Positions 1 through 6,161 are shown, counted from the stretch's first letter. The stretch is 27,761 nt of DNA from Oscillibacter sp. (GCA_003539495.1 DPPB01000015.1:4194-31954); one strand, 5' to 3'. The notes: a model not told the origin generated them from the letters alone. Program-made: numbers and translations.

Positions 1-192
1 TGCCCCGACTGCGGCAAGAAGATTTATCTCTTCGGCGAAGGCAAGACCGATGAGGCCGCCCAGCGGTATAACCTCCCGGTCCTGGCTAAAATGCCCCTGG
101 ACCCCACTCTGGCGGAGCTGGTAGACGCCGGGGAAATTGAGAGCTTCCAGGGCCACTGGCTGGACGGCGTGGTGGAGAAGATCACGGAGTAA
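1..192 (+). CDS. Mrp/NBP35-family P-loop ATPase, C-terminal fragment
   Basis: The reading frame is open from the left edge and gives 63 residues before a TAA stop. It begins with a CPDCGKKIYLFGEG segment and continues with NLPVLAKMPLDPTLAELVDAG. That CxxC followed by a 'lower the target, ID/DP, LCDxG' pattern is typical of the C-terminal end of Mrp/ApbC/NBP35 ATPases, which load or carry Fe-S clusters in the cytoplasm. The CxxC pair would bridge a cluster at the dimer interface. The Walker A region and start codon lie outside the window, so full length and start are unknown. A strong terminator follows within 20 bases, so this is the last gene of its transcript. Confidence 0.8.
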   Translation, partial: CPDCGKKIYLFGEGKTDEAAQRYNLPVLAKMPLDPTLAELVDAGEIESFQGHWLDGVVEKITE

Positions 193-210
193 AACGCCAT
201 TATGAAATAG

Positions 211-247
211 GAGGGGCCGGCGCATCCGCATGCGCCGGTCCCTCTTT
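211..247 (+). terminator. Rho-independent terminator after the Mrp-like gene
   Basis: A 14-bp stem (GAGGGGCCGGCGCA at 211-224 with its partner at 231-244, one G-T wobble) with a six-base loop is followed by TTT. It lies 18 bases past the stop codon. Confidence 0.8.
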
Positions 248-297
248 GCTCCCGGAAGCAAAATTCGGCGGGACGGGGTCGTTTTGGTCAAAAATTG

Positions 298-326
298 TTG
301 TAATGCGCGTGATAGAATGGTATACT
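298..326 (+). promoter_or_regulatory. Sigma-A-type promoter for the DUF5684-like gene
   Basis: TTGTAA at 298-303, a 17-base spacer and TATACT at 321-326. The start codon follows 54 bases later, behind an AAGGAGAG ribosome binding site. No regulator site is evident. Confidence 0.65.
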
Positions 327-380
327 GCTCTTGCCGCATATACTATCTGCGGCAGCTAATTTAAAAAGGAGAGAAAAGTT

Positions 381-794
381 ATGCAATTTGTTAGCCTCAT
401 TTGCGGCATTCTGACCCTGGTGGCATCCTGGATGATCTTCAAGAAGATGGGACACCAGGGCTGGGAGGGCATCGTCCCCATTTACAACACCTACGTTCTC
501 TGCCAGGAGCTGTACGGAAGTGGTTGGAAATTCCTGCTGCTCCTGATCCCCCTTTACAACATTTATTTCGTCATCAAAATGCAGATCGATCTGGCCAAGG
601 CCTTTAACCAGGGCGCAGGCTTTGGCATCGGCCTGCTGCTGCTGCCCTTCATCTTCCAGATGATCCTGGGCTTCGGCAGCGCCCAGTACCGGGACGGTAC
701 CCAGGCCAACACCCAGCCTGACATGGTGGAGGATGTGGTCAACAAGGCCAAGGATGCTATCTCCGGCAGCCACAACGGCGGCCAGGAGCAGTGA
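381..794 (+). CDS. Small multi-pass membrane protein, DUF5684-like
   Basis: 137 residues with ATG start behind AAGGAGAG, 8-9 bases upstream. The N-terminal hydrophobic stretch (about 3-19), a central one (about 48-65) and a third (about 80-97) predict three membrane helices. Between them is a GWEGIVPIYNTYVLCQ segment (about 28-43), then IPLYNIYFVIKMQIDLAKAF. The repeated P-x-Y-N-x-Y pattern is characteristic of DUF5684-type membrane proteins, whose biochemical role is not established. The C-terminal 35 residues are hydrophilic and probably cytoplasmic. It is a single-gene transcript with its own promoter and two terminators. A signal-peptidase-like role is sometimes annotated in relatives, but no catalytic Ser/Lys pair is visible here. 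Confidence 0.75.
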   Translation: MQFVSLICGILTLVASWMIFKKMGHQGWEGIVPIYNTYVLCQELYGSGWKFLLLLIPLYNIYFVIKMQIDLAKAFNQGAGFGIGLLLLPFIFQMILGFGSAQYRDGTQANTQPDMVEDVVNKAKDAISGSHNGGQEQ

Positions 795-817
795 GCGCCC
801 CGCAATGAACAAAGCAA

Positions 818-846
818 AAGAGCCGGCAGTCAGGGTGCCGGCTCTT
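818..846 (+). terminator. Terminator hairpin, probably bidirectional
   Basis: An 11-bp perfect stem (AAGAGCCGGCA, 818-828, with 836-846) and a seven-base loop. On the plus strand it is followed by CTGTTG. On the minus strand it reads into TTTTGCTTT, so it could also stop transcription arriving from the XRE gene side. Confidence 0.7.
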
Positions 847-858
847 CTGTTGCATATA

Positions 859-896
859 AGGAACCGGGAGGGTCTCCTCTCCCGGTTCCTATTTTT
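859..896 (+). terminator. Second tandem terminator downstream of the DUF5684-like gene
   Basis: A 12-bp perfect stem (AGGAACCGGGAG at 859-870 with 879-890), an eight-base loop, then ATTTTT. The T-run is on the plus strand only, so this ends plus-strand transcription just before the converging XRE gene. Confidence 0.75.
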
Positions 897-904
897 GCGC
901 TGAT

Positions 905-940
905 TTACTTGCCGAAGACGCATTTCAGCAAGGCAGCCAA
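905..940 (-). pseudogene. Remnant of a second rubrerythrin C-terminus
   Basis: Read on the minus strand, codons 940-905 give LAALLKCVFGK and a TAA stop. The intact rubrerythrin at 1798-2367 ends GLLKRYFGK and TAA. The 16 bases GATTTACTTGCCGAAG at 902-917 recur exactly at 1795-1810, and similarity continues for about a dozen further bases (roughly 23 of 29 matching). An in-frame stop at 941-943 closes the frame upstream, and the XRE gene starts beyond it. The simplest reading is a decayed tandem paralogue whose body was lost when the XRE gene moved in or by deletion. Chance similarity over so short a piece cannot be fully excluded. Confidence 0.5.
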
Positions 941-956
941 TTACAGCTCCGACTTT

Positions 957-1670
957 TTACAAAACATATATACTGTCGAAACTGTTTTCATATATGCCGA
1001 CGAATTTTGAAAGTCTCCGGCATTGCGCATTGAGCAGTTCATCTCCGGTGTCCATCTGCCAGCCGAACATTCCGTATGGGTGGTAGTAGAGTCTGCACAG
1101 CGGCAATGGCAGCAGGTGATTATCCTTTCGCACTGCCCGAATGGCCTCCGCGTAATCCCGTCTCGCCTCCCGGATGGCCTTGGCCGGGTCCACAAACACG
1201 GGCTTGTTCTCGTCATTCAGTGCCAATCTATACGCCGTTTTCGGCGGGAAAAAGCTCTGCCACTGGGAAACATCCCCCTCATGCCACGCTCCCGGCGCAA
1301 AAACCGTTTTATCCAGCGTCACAAACAGCCCCGCCGCCAACAAGACGCACACCGCCAACGCAGCTAGGAATCGCTTGTTCACGCTTCTGATTTTCTGCTT
1401 TGCAAATTCCAGCGTGGAGAGCAAGCTCTCCTCGGCTCGTCCCGTCATATTCTCCGCCGCAATGCATTCTCCGCTCAGCAGTTCTGTCAAGCTGATGCCC
1501 AGTGCATGGCACAGCGGCTGATACAGTGCTGCATCCGGCAGGTTTTTTCCGTTTTCCCAGCGGGACACCGACTTGTTGCTGACGCCCAGCAACACCGCCA
1601 GTTCCTCCTGTGTCAAATTTTTCTCTTTCCGCAGCTCGGCAATGAATTTTCCGATTTTGATTTGATCCAT
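957..1670 (-). CDS. XRE-family HTH regulator with a membrane anchor
   Basis: 237 residues from the ATG at 1670, chosen because AAAGGAGG sits seven bases upstream. An upstream in-frame ATG (1775) would read through that site and the promoter. Residues 6-60 form an HTH_3/Cro-type domain (LTQEELAVLLGVSNKSVSRW at about 19-38). Residues about 101-118 are a single membrane helix, and the remaining 120 residues would lie outside the cytoplasm and have no recognised fold. HTH-plus-membrane proteins of this form are common in Firmicutes and are usually orphan regulators. The target is unknown. The gene sits between two rubrerythrin 3' ends, so it may be a later arrival. A weak promoter lies at 1693-1721. 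Confidence 0.85.
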   Translation of the reverse strand: MDQIKIGKFIAELRKEKNLTQEELAVLLGVSNKSVSRWENGKNLPDAALYQPLCHALGISLTELLSGECIAAENMTGRAEESLLSTLEFAKQKIRSVNKRFLAALAVCVLLAAGLFVTLDKTVFAPGAWHEGDVSQWQSFFPPKTAYRLALNDENKPVFVDPAKAIREARRDYAEAIRAVRKDNHLLPLPLCRLYYHPYGMFGWQMDTGDELLNAQCRRLSKFVGIYENSFDSIYVL

Positions 1671-1692
1671 GCAGCCGCCTCCTTTCATTGCC

Positions 1693-1721
1693 ATTGTATT
1701 GCTTTTCCCGGAAAAAGAACA
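1693..1721 (-). promoter_or_regulatory. Weak promoter candidate for the XRE gene
   Basis: On the minus strand: TGTTCT (1716-1721), 17 bases, TACAAT (1693-1698). The -35 is poor. Support comes mainly from position and spacing. Confidence 0.35.
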
Positions 1722-1754
1722 GGACGCAGCGCGAGAATTAACCTTTCGTCCAGT

Positions 1755-1786
1755 AAAAATAAGGGAGAGGATCATTCCTCTCCCTT
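1755..1786 (-). terminator. Terminator of the reverse rubrerythrin gene
   Basis: On the minus strand an 11-bp perfect stem (AAGGGAGAGGA, 1776-1786 with 1761-1771) and a four-base loop are followed by ATTTTT at 1755-1760, 11 bases after the stop codon. Confidence 0.85.
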
Positions 1787-1797
1787 AAATCTTCGAT

Positions 1798-2367
1798 TTA
1801 CTTGCCGAAGTAGCGCTTCAGCAGACCCTCAAAAGCCTTACCGTGGCGGGCCTCGTCACGGGCCATCTCATGGACGGTGTCGTGGATGGCGTCCAGGTTG
1901 TACTTCTTAGCCAGCTTGGCCAGCTCAAACTTGCCCAGGGTGGCGCCGTTCTCAGCGTCTACGCGCATCTGCAGGTTCTTCTCGGTGGAGTCGGTGATGA
2001 CTTCGCCCAGGAGCTCGGCAAACTTGGCGGCGTGCTCGGCCTCCTCCAGGCCGGCCTTCTCCCAATACAGGCCGATCTCGGGATAGCCCTCGCGGTGAGC
2101 CACACGGGCCATAGCTAGGTACATACCCACCTCGCTGCACTCGCCCTCAAAGTTGGCGCGCAGACCGTCGATGATCTCCTTGCGCACTTCCTCGGGGACA
2201 TCGTTGCCGAAGGACTTGCCTACGCCTACCACATGCTCGGCAGCCCAGGACTTCTCCTCCTTCTGCTCGATGAACTTATCGGCGCCCACATGGCACACGG
2301 GGCACTCGGCGGGAGGATTCTCACCCTCGTACACATAACCGCAAACAGAACATACCCATTTCTTCAT
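1798..2367 (-). CDS. Reverse rubrerythrin (rubredoxin-first NADH peroxidase type)
   Basis: 189 residues from the ATG at 2367, preceded by AAGGAGG. The longer frame to 2664 has no ribosome binding site and crosses the promoter. An N-terminal rubredoxin-like module carries CSVCG (C6, C9) and CPVC (C22, C25). A four-helix diiron domain follows with FEGECSE (about 73-79), EEAEH (about 108-112) and EMARDEARH (about 167-175), whose Glu and His residues would bind two irons. In classical rubrerythrin the order is reversed. Rubredoxin-first proteins in clostridia are NAD(P)H-linked peroxidases and oxidases that detoxify H2O2 and O2 in the cytoplasm. Single-gene transcript with its own promoter, a palindromic operator candidate and a terminator. 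An eroded paralogue tail lies at 905-940. Confidence 0.93.
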   Translation of the reverse strand: MKKWVCSVCGYVYEGENPPAECPVCHVGADKFIEQKEEKSWAAEHVVGVGKSFGNDVPEEVRKEIIDGLRANFEGECSEVGMYLAMARVAHREGYPEIGLYWEKAGLEEAEHAAKFAELLGEVITDSTEKNLQMRVDAENGATLGKFELAKLAKKYNLDAIHDTVHEMARDEARHGKAFEGLLKRYFGK

Positions 2368-2427
2368 TGTAAAGTTCCTCCTTATTATGATTTGGGCCGC
2401 AGCCCGTTTTTTTCTTGCTGTGCTTGT

Positions 2428-2456
2428 AGTATACCACAAGAATCCAACTCTCAAAA
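2428..2456 (-). promoter_or_regulatory. Promoter of the reverse rubrerythrin gene
   Basis: Minus strand: TTTTGA (2451-2456), 17-base spacer, TATACT (2428-2433). The start codon lies about 60 bases downstream. The -35 box touches the palindrome at 2454-2473. Confidence 0.65.
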
Positions 2457-2473
2457 GTTGCATTTGCAACTTT
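2454..2473 (-). promoter_or_regulatory. 20-bp perfect palindrome overlapping the rubrerythrin -35 box
   Basis: AAAGTTGCA-TT-TGCAACTTT is a perfect inverted repeat (9-bp arms, 2-base centre). It covers the last three bases of the -35 box and extends upstream. It is not a PerR box, and it does not match the usual Rex or FNR consensus. A dimeric regulator bound here could block or recruit RNA polymerase, but which one is unknown. Confidence 0.5.
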
Positions 2474-2521
2474 AATGAAAATTTTTTGTGAATTTGAGGA
2501 AAAATCCCGCCGCTTCTTAAA

Positions 2522-2548
2522 AAGGCCCCCTTTAGGAAAGGGGGCCTT
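2522..2548. repeat. GC-rich palindromic intergenic element
   Basis: A 12-bp perfect inverted repeat, AAGGCCCCCTTT at 2522-2533 with 2537-2548, and a three-base centre. It lies upstream of the rubrerythrin promoter and has no T-run on either side that fits a gene end. Hairpins of this composition are common as dispersed extragenic elements in related GC-rich clostridia. The following 150 bases (2549-2705) show no gene and look like degenerate extragenic repeat material. Confidence 0.5.
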
Positions 2549-2724
2549 GGGGACAGGGATGCGGATTGCCCGCAGGAGGGGAAATCGGCGAAGCGCCGCC
2601 AGTGGTGGATGAAGCAAGCCGGTTTCGAGGAAGTGCCCCGATTGGCGGGCACGACGGTGGGCAAGAGAGCCCCTCCCCTACGCAGGCCATGATACCCTTG
2701 CGAAGGGCGGCGTGGTGGTTATCG

Positions 2725-2752
2725 GGCGGCGGGCTGGGGCAGCCCGCCCTAC
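2725..2752. repeat. Dispersed GGCGGGCT hairpin repeat, copy 1
   Basis: GGCGGCGGGCT, a short variable loop, then CAGCCCGCCC and TAC. The stem is 9 bp (2728-2736 with 2740-2748). A second copy at 22040-22066 shares both arms and flanks but differs in the loop and in one base of the tail, as expected for an extragenic repeat family. Confidence 0.6.
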
Positions 2753-2755
2753 CAT

Positions 2756-2800
2756 ATAAAATAAGAACGCCCGGCCCGCCGATTTCTTCAGCGGGCCGGG
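2756..2800 (-). terminator. Terminator of the EF-G-like gene
   Basis: Minus strand: CCCGGCCCGC (2791-2800) pairs perfectly with 2770-2779 across an 11-base loop and is followed by CGTTCTTATTTTAT. It lies 30 bases past the stop codon. The dispersed repeat copy 1 lies just beyond. Confidence 0.85.
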
Positions 2801-2829
2801 ACAGTATACACTTAATCCGTCAGATTCTC

Positions 2830-4881
2830 TTACTCTGCCTCTGCCATGGCCTTGGCCTCGGCAATGGCCTTCTCCTGGGCGGCGGCGGGGCAATCCTCGT
2901 AGCGCACGAAGGAGAACACAAAGGTACCTCTGGACTGGGTCATGGAGCGCAGGTCGATGGCGTAGGACATCATCTCAGCCATGGGCACCTCGGCCTCCAG
3001 CACGGTCTCGCCGTCGCCGGTGGGGTTCATGCCCATGACGCGGCCCCGGCGCTTGTTCAGATCGCCCATGACATCGCCCACAAAGCTATCGGGCACGGTG
3101 ACCTTCAGCTCGCCGATGGGCTCCATCAGCACGGGCTTGGCCTCGGGCAGAGCCTCCTTGAAGGCAAGACCCGCTGCCAGCTGGAAGGCAATATCAGAGG
3201 AGTCCACAGGGTGATAGGAGCCATCGGTCAGGGTGGCCTTCAGGAACACCACCGGATAGCCTGCCAGGACGCCGGTGAGGCAGCACTTGCGCAGGCCCTT
3301 TTCAACGGCAGGGAAATAGTTCTTGGGAACGGAGCCGCCAAACACGGCCTCCTCGAAGATCATATCCTCCTGCTCGTTCTGGGGCTCAAAGGTGATGACC
3401 ACATCGCCGAACTGGCCGCTGCCGCCGGTCTGCTTCTTATAGCGGCCGCGCTTTTCCACCTTGGAGCGGATCTTCTCCCGGTAAGCTACACGGGGGGCCG
3501 AAAGCTCCGTCTCCACGCCGAAGCGGCTCTTGAGCTTGGCGCACAGCACATCGATCTGAATGTCGCCGGTGCCGGAGATAACGGTCTGGTGGGTCTCGGC
3601 GTTGTTGGACACATGGAAGGTGGGGTCCTCCTCGTTGAGCTTGTTGAGGCCGGTGCCCATCTTCTCCACCTCCTGCTTGACCTTGGGGGCAATGGCCCGC
3701 TCATAGCAGGGTGCGGGATACTCGATCCCCTCCAGGATCACCACATTCTTGGCATCGCACAGGGTGTTGCCGGTCTTGACCCGGTCCATCTTGCCGATGG
3801 CGCCGATGTCGCCGCAGCAAATTTCCTTAATTTCCTCGCCCTTCTTGCCCTTCATGCTGTACAGGCGGCCCAGCTTCTCGGTATTGCCGGTGGCGGGGTT
3901 ATACAGGGACATATCGCCGGTGACCTTGCCGCGGACGACCTTGATCATGGAGAACTTGCCGTACTGGTCGGAAATGGTCTTAAACACGATGGCAGCGGTG
4001 GGGCCATTGGGATCGAAGGCCACCTCCACCTCATTGCCGCTCTCATCCTGAGCCTTCTCAGCGGGCATATCGGTGGCCACGGGCACCAGCTCCACAATAG
4101 TCTTCATCAGCATATCCACGCCCATACCGGTGACGGCGGAGCCGCAGAGCACCGGGCAGACACTGCCATCCCGGACGCCGATCTTCAGGCCCTTGGCCAT
4201 GTCGGCAGCAGACAGCTCCATGCTCTCGAAGAACTTCTCCATCAGCTCCTCATCGGCGCCGGCAGCAGCCTCCATCAGCTCGGCACGCAGGGCCTCCACC
4301 TCGTCGGCCATGTCGCCGGGGATGGCGCACTCGCCCTTGGCATCGTAGGCCTTGTTGTGCAGCAGGTCCACAATGACGGTGACGGCCTTGTTGGCGTCGG
4401 CCTTGGTGGCCACGATGGGCGCGATGGCGGTGCCGAACTTAGCCTTGATGGCGTCCACGCAGGCGGCATAGTCTGCGTTGGCCTCCTCCACGCGGTTAAT
4501 AAACATCATCCGGGGCTTCTTGCCCAGCATCTTCCAGGTGCGCTCCATGCCCACGCTGAGGCCGTCCTTGGCATTGCCCACGATGACGGCGCACTCCGCG
4601 GCGCGGATGGCGGACAGGGCTTCGCCGGAGAAGTCGAAGTTGCCGGGGGCATCCATAACATTGATCTTGACATTATTATACTTCACGGGAGCAAAGGCCA
4701 GAGAAATGGAAATCTGGCGCTTGATCTCCTCGGCGTCGTAGTCGCAGGTAGTATTGCCGTCTACGGTCTTGCCGAAACGGTCAGTCCCCTTGGTCATAAA
4801 GAGCATCCGCTCAGCCAGGGTGGTCTTGCCGGATCCGCCGTGGCCCAACAGGCAAATATTGCGAATTTCATTGGCAGTCAT
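2830..4881 (-). CDS. EF-G-like translational GTPase (FusA paralogue)
   Basis: 683 residues, all five EF-G domains: GTPase (1 to about 270), II (about 290-370), III (about 385-460), IV (about 460-590, with GSYHPVDSSDIAFQLAA) and V (with VPDSFVGDVMGDLNKRRGR). The P-loop GHGGSGKT (13-20) marks the EF-G-like branch rather than canonical EF-G (AHIDAGKT). Two motifs are odd. G3 is DAPGN (77-81), where canonical EF-G has DTPGH and the last residue is the catalytic histidine. G4 is NRVE (129-132) in place of NKxD, which reads the guanine base. Relatives are annotated elongation factor G, but their function is unproven. The gene stands alone with a near-consensus promoter and a terminator, and no ribosomal protein genes are nearby. 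Start chosen at the ATG before TANEIRN, behind AAGGGAG. Confidence 0.88.
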   Translation of the reverse strand: MTANEIRNICLLGHGGSGKTTLAERMLFMTKGTDRFGKTVDGNTTCDYDAEEIKRQISISLAFAPVKYNNVKINVMDAPGNFDFSGEALSAIRAAECAVIVGNAKDGLSVGMERTWKMLGKKPRMMFINRVEEANADYAACVDAIKAKFGTAIAPIVATKADANKAVTVIVDLLHNKAYDAKGECAIPGDMADEVEALRAELMEAAAGADEELMEKFFESMELSAADMAKGLKIGVRDGSVCPVLCGSAVTGMGVDMLMKTIVELVPVATDMPAEKAQDESGNEVEVAFDPNGPTAAIVFKTISDQYGKFSMIKVVRGKVTGDMSLYNPATGNTEKLGRLYSMKGKKGEEIKEICCGDIGAIGKMDRVKTGNTLCDAKNVVILEGIEYPAPCYERAIAPKVKQEVEKMGTGLNKLNEEDPTFHVSNNAETHQTVISGTGDIQIDVLCAKLKSRFGVETELSAPRVAYREKIRSKVEKRGRYKKQTGGSGQFGDVVITFEPQNEQEDMIFEEAVFGGSVPKNYFPAVEKGLRKCCLTGVLAGYPVVFLKATLTDGSYHPVDSSDIAFQLAAGLAFKEALPEAKPVLMEPIGELKVTVPDSFVGDVMGDLNKRRGRVMGMNPTGDGETVLEAEVPMAEMMSYAIDLRSMTQSRGTFVFSFVRYEDCPAAAQEKAIAEAKAMAEAE

Positions 4882-4946
4882 AGTTCAGTTTTCTCCCTTC
4901 GTTTTTGGAAAATGTGCGGATGCGCACATAGTCACTCAATAAGGGA

Positions 4947-4975
4947 ATTATATAATATTTTTCAAGGGATGACAA
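4947..4975 (-). promoter_or_regulatory. Near-consensus promoter of the EF-G-like gene
   Basis: Minus strand: TTGTCA (4970-4975), 17 bases, TATAAT (4947-4952). The start codon is about 65 bases downstream. The strength suggests substantial expression. Confidence 0.8.
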
Positions 4976-5068
4976 ATACAATTTTTTGCCTGTTTTTTGT
5001 GAAAAGTGCCAGTTTATGCCCTCATTTTCGGCTAAATCGATCCAAGAAGCAGAGCTATCCACGGCTTC

Positions 5069-5506
5069 TCACCCCGCCAGCCATATAATCAGCCCGTACA
5101 GGGTGCTGGCCACTGTGCCGAATACAATCACCGGCCCCGCCACCAGAAACATTTTCGCTGCCATGCCGGTGACAAAGCCCTCTGTCTTGAAGTCAATGGC
5201 CGGGGAGACCACAGCATTGGCGAAGCCGGTGATGGGCACCAGGGTACCGGCACCGCCGTAGCGAGCAAGGCGGTGGTAGAGGTTCAGACCCGTAAACAGG
5301 GCGGAGAGAAACACCAGAGTAGCGGAGGTGGCGGTTGCCGCATCCTCCTGGTGCAGGCCCGCGGCGGTATAGGCATCCAAAATAAGCTGGCCCAGCACAC
5401 AGATGAGTCCGCCAATGAGAAAGGCCAGGGCCATATCCTTAGCCAGCGGTGACTTTTTTTGCTTTTGCCGCACATAAGCCTGATACTTTTGGGGCGTTGT
5501 TTCCAT
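5069..5506 (-). CDS. spoVAC: Stage V sporulation protein AC (SpoVAC)
   Basis: 145 residues from the ATG at 5506, which has AAAGGATG about seven bases upstream. An in-frame ATG at 5539 lacks such a site. The SpoVAC signature GAGTLVPITGFANAVVSPAI (about 86-104) and the helices at about 28-45, 60-78 and 118-143 identify the family. SpoVA proteins form the channel that moves Ca-dipicolinate into the forespore and out of the germinating spore across the inner membrane. SpoVAC alone is reported to behave as a mechanosensitive channel. It normally sits next to spoVAD and spoVAE, but here both neighbours are unrelated. SpoVAE is a similar family and the main alternative. A SigG-like element upstream is too weak to call. 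Confidence 0.88.
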   Translation of the reverse strand: METTPQKYQAYVRQKQKKSPLAKDMALAFLIGGLICVLGQLILDAYTAAGLHQEDAATATSATLVFLSALFTGLNLYHRLARYGGAGTLVPITGFANAVVSPAIDFKTEGFVTGMAAKMFLVAGPVIVFGTVASTLYGLIIWLAG

Positions 5507-5631
5507 GGGTACACATCCTTTCCGAAGCACTACTACCATTTTGGCCCAACAGGCGCAGGCTTATTCCCGCAAAAGCACTTCAGCCCCACGCTTATTACGG
5601 ATGGGCTTATGGTGGACTGGTCATGAAGCGC

Positions 5632-5657
5632 AAAAAAATAAGCGGCGTTCCCGCCGC
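5632..5657 (-). terminator. Minus-strand terminator between the candidate RNA and spoVAC
   Basis: Minus strand: GCGGCG-GGAA-CGCCGC (5657-5642) followed by TTATTTTTTT (5632-5641). It insulates spoVAC from transcription coming from 5.68-5.96 kb. No supported gene ends here, so it is probably a second stop for the RNA unit. Confidence 0.75.
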
Positions 5658-5676
5658 AAATGCCAAGGCTCCTCCC

Positions 5677-5959
5677 ATAAAGAAGGTAGCCCTTGACTGC
5701 TTGGATCTCGCTGCAGTCAAGGGCTACCCTTCATTCTTGATATCTAACATCATTTTTATACCTCGCTTTCTTCGGATTCATGGCACCTGTCTTTTGTCTG
5801 TCACTCTTACGCCCTACCTATATGTAAACACCGCCGTGCGATGATCCTGCCGTTTATGACGGCTTTCATTAGGCGACTACAGTCTTTTTGTCGGTGCCAT
5901 CTTCCCCACACTCCAGCGGTTGGGGGTACTTCTTAGGTCATTGGACTCACCCTTTCTGT
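5677..5959 (-). ncRNA. Candidate structured non-coding RNA, about 280 nt
   Basis: No supported protein frame lies here, yet the minus strand has a full transcription unit. A promoter is at 5966-5994. The transcript would start near 5959 and end at a 16-bp perfect hairpin (5685-5700 with 5713-5728) followed by TTCTTTAT. Inside are several helices: ATGGCACC at 5900-5893 pairing over about 105 bases with GGTGCCAT at 5787-5780, GCCGT-5-ACGGC at 5863-5849, and TGGGG/CCCCA at 5925-5904. Long-range closure around smaller hairpins suggests a folded RNA rather than an unstructured leader. I do not recognise the family. The raiA motif and 6S-like RNAs are possibilities to test, not assignments. The unit lies upstream of spoVAC on the same strand. 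Confidence 0.5.
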
Positions 5960-5965
5960 ACTTAA

Positions 5966-5994
5966 AGGATAGCAAATATTGCAGCAGAAAACAA
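5966..5994 (-). promoter_or_regulatory. Promoter of the candidate structured RNA
   Basis: Minus strand: TTGTTT (5989-5994), 17 bases, TATCCT (5966-5971). No ribosome binding site and start codon pair with a credible frame follows. Confidence 0.55.
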
Positions 5995-6068
5995 GAGGGA
6001 TTCTATACGGAATTCTCACGGGAATTCTATGCGTTTCTACAAAAATATTGTGATTTTCACTGGCACTA

Positions 6069-6097
6069 TTGACTATTATGCAAATAGATTATATAAT
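6069..6097 (+). promoter_or_regulatory. Near-consensus promoter feeding directly into a terminator
   Basis: Plus strand: TTGACT (6069-6074), 17 bases, TATAAT (6092-6097). The predicted start is about 6104, four bases before the hairpin at 6108-6148. There is no room for a gene before the hairpin, and the next gene is convergent. Confidence 0.7.
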
Positions 6098-6103
6098 AAT
6101 ATT

Positions 6104-6153
6104 GTTGTGAGTCAGTGGGACGAAAAGGTTTTTCGTCCCACTGACTCAGTTTT
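6104..6153 (+). ncRNA. Candidate hairpin micro-RNA: 19-bp perfect stem plus T-run
   Basis: The segment 6108-6126 (TGAGTCAGTGGGACGAAAA) is repeated as a perfect inverted copy at 6130-6148 with a three-base loop, followed by GTTTTT. This is an ideal intrinsic terminator beginning within about four bases of the predicted start at 6104, so the product would be a roughly 50-nt, almost fully double-stranded RNA. It also lies nine bases beyond the 3' end of the TetR gene and may protect that mRNA end. On the minus strand no T-run follows, so it is poor as an ordinary TetR terminator. Confidence 0.5.
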
Positions 6154-6161
6154 TAAAGCTA

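Noticed and set aside
288..923. 211-residue minus-strand open frame
   Set aside because: Antisense of the DUF5684-like gene and across two terminators. No start signal.
1798..2664. Longer rubrerythrin start
   Set aside because: The extension crosses the promoter and palindrome and has no ribosome binding site. The ATG at 2367 follows AAGGAGG.
2566..5088. 840-residue plus-strand open frame
   Set aside because: Exact antisense of the EF-G-like gene. Composition is Gly/His/Leu/Ala-rich as expected from the reverse complement of GC3-biased codons. No ribosome binding site, no domains.
5507..5539. Upstream start for spoVAC
   Set aside because: Adds 11 residues not typical of SpoVAC and lies in front of the better ribosome binding site.
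5607..5678. 23-residue minus-strand mini-frame (hydrophobic)
   Set aside because: Runs through the terminator hairpin at 5632-5657, lacks a clear ribosome binding site, and has no supporting homologue that I recognise.
5632..6153. Mobile-element ends as an explanation of the inverted repeats
   Set aside because: No transposase fragment, no matching terminal repeats between the hairpins and no target duplication visible, so RNA units explain the layout better, though remnants cannot be wholly excluded.
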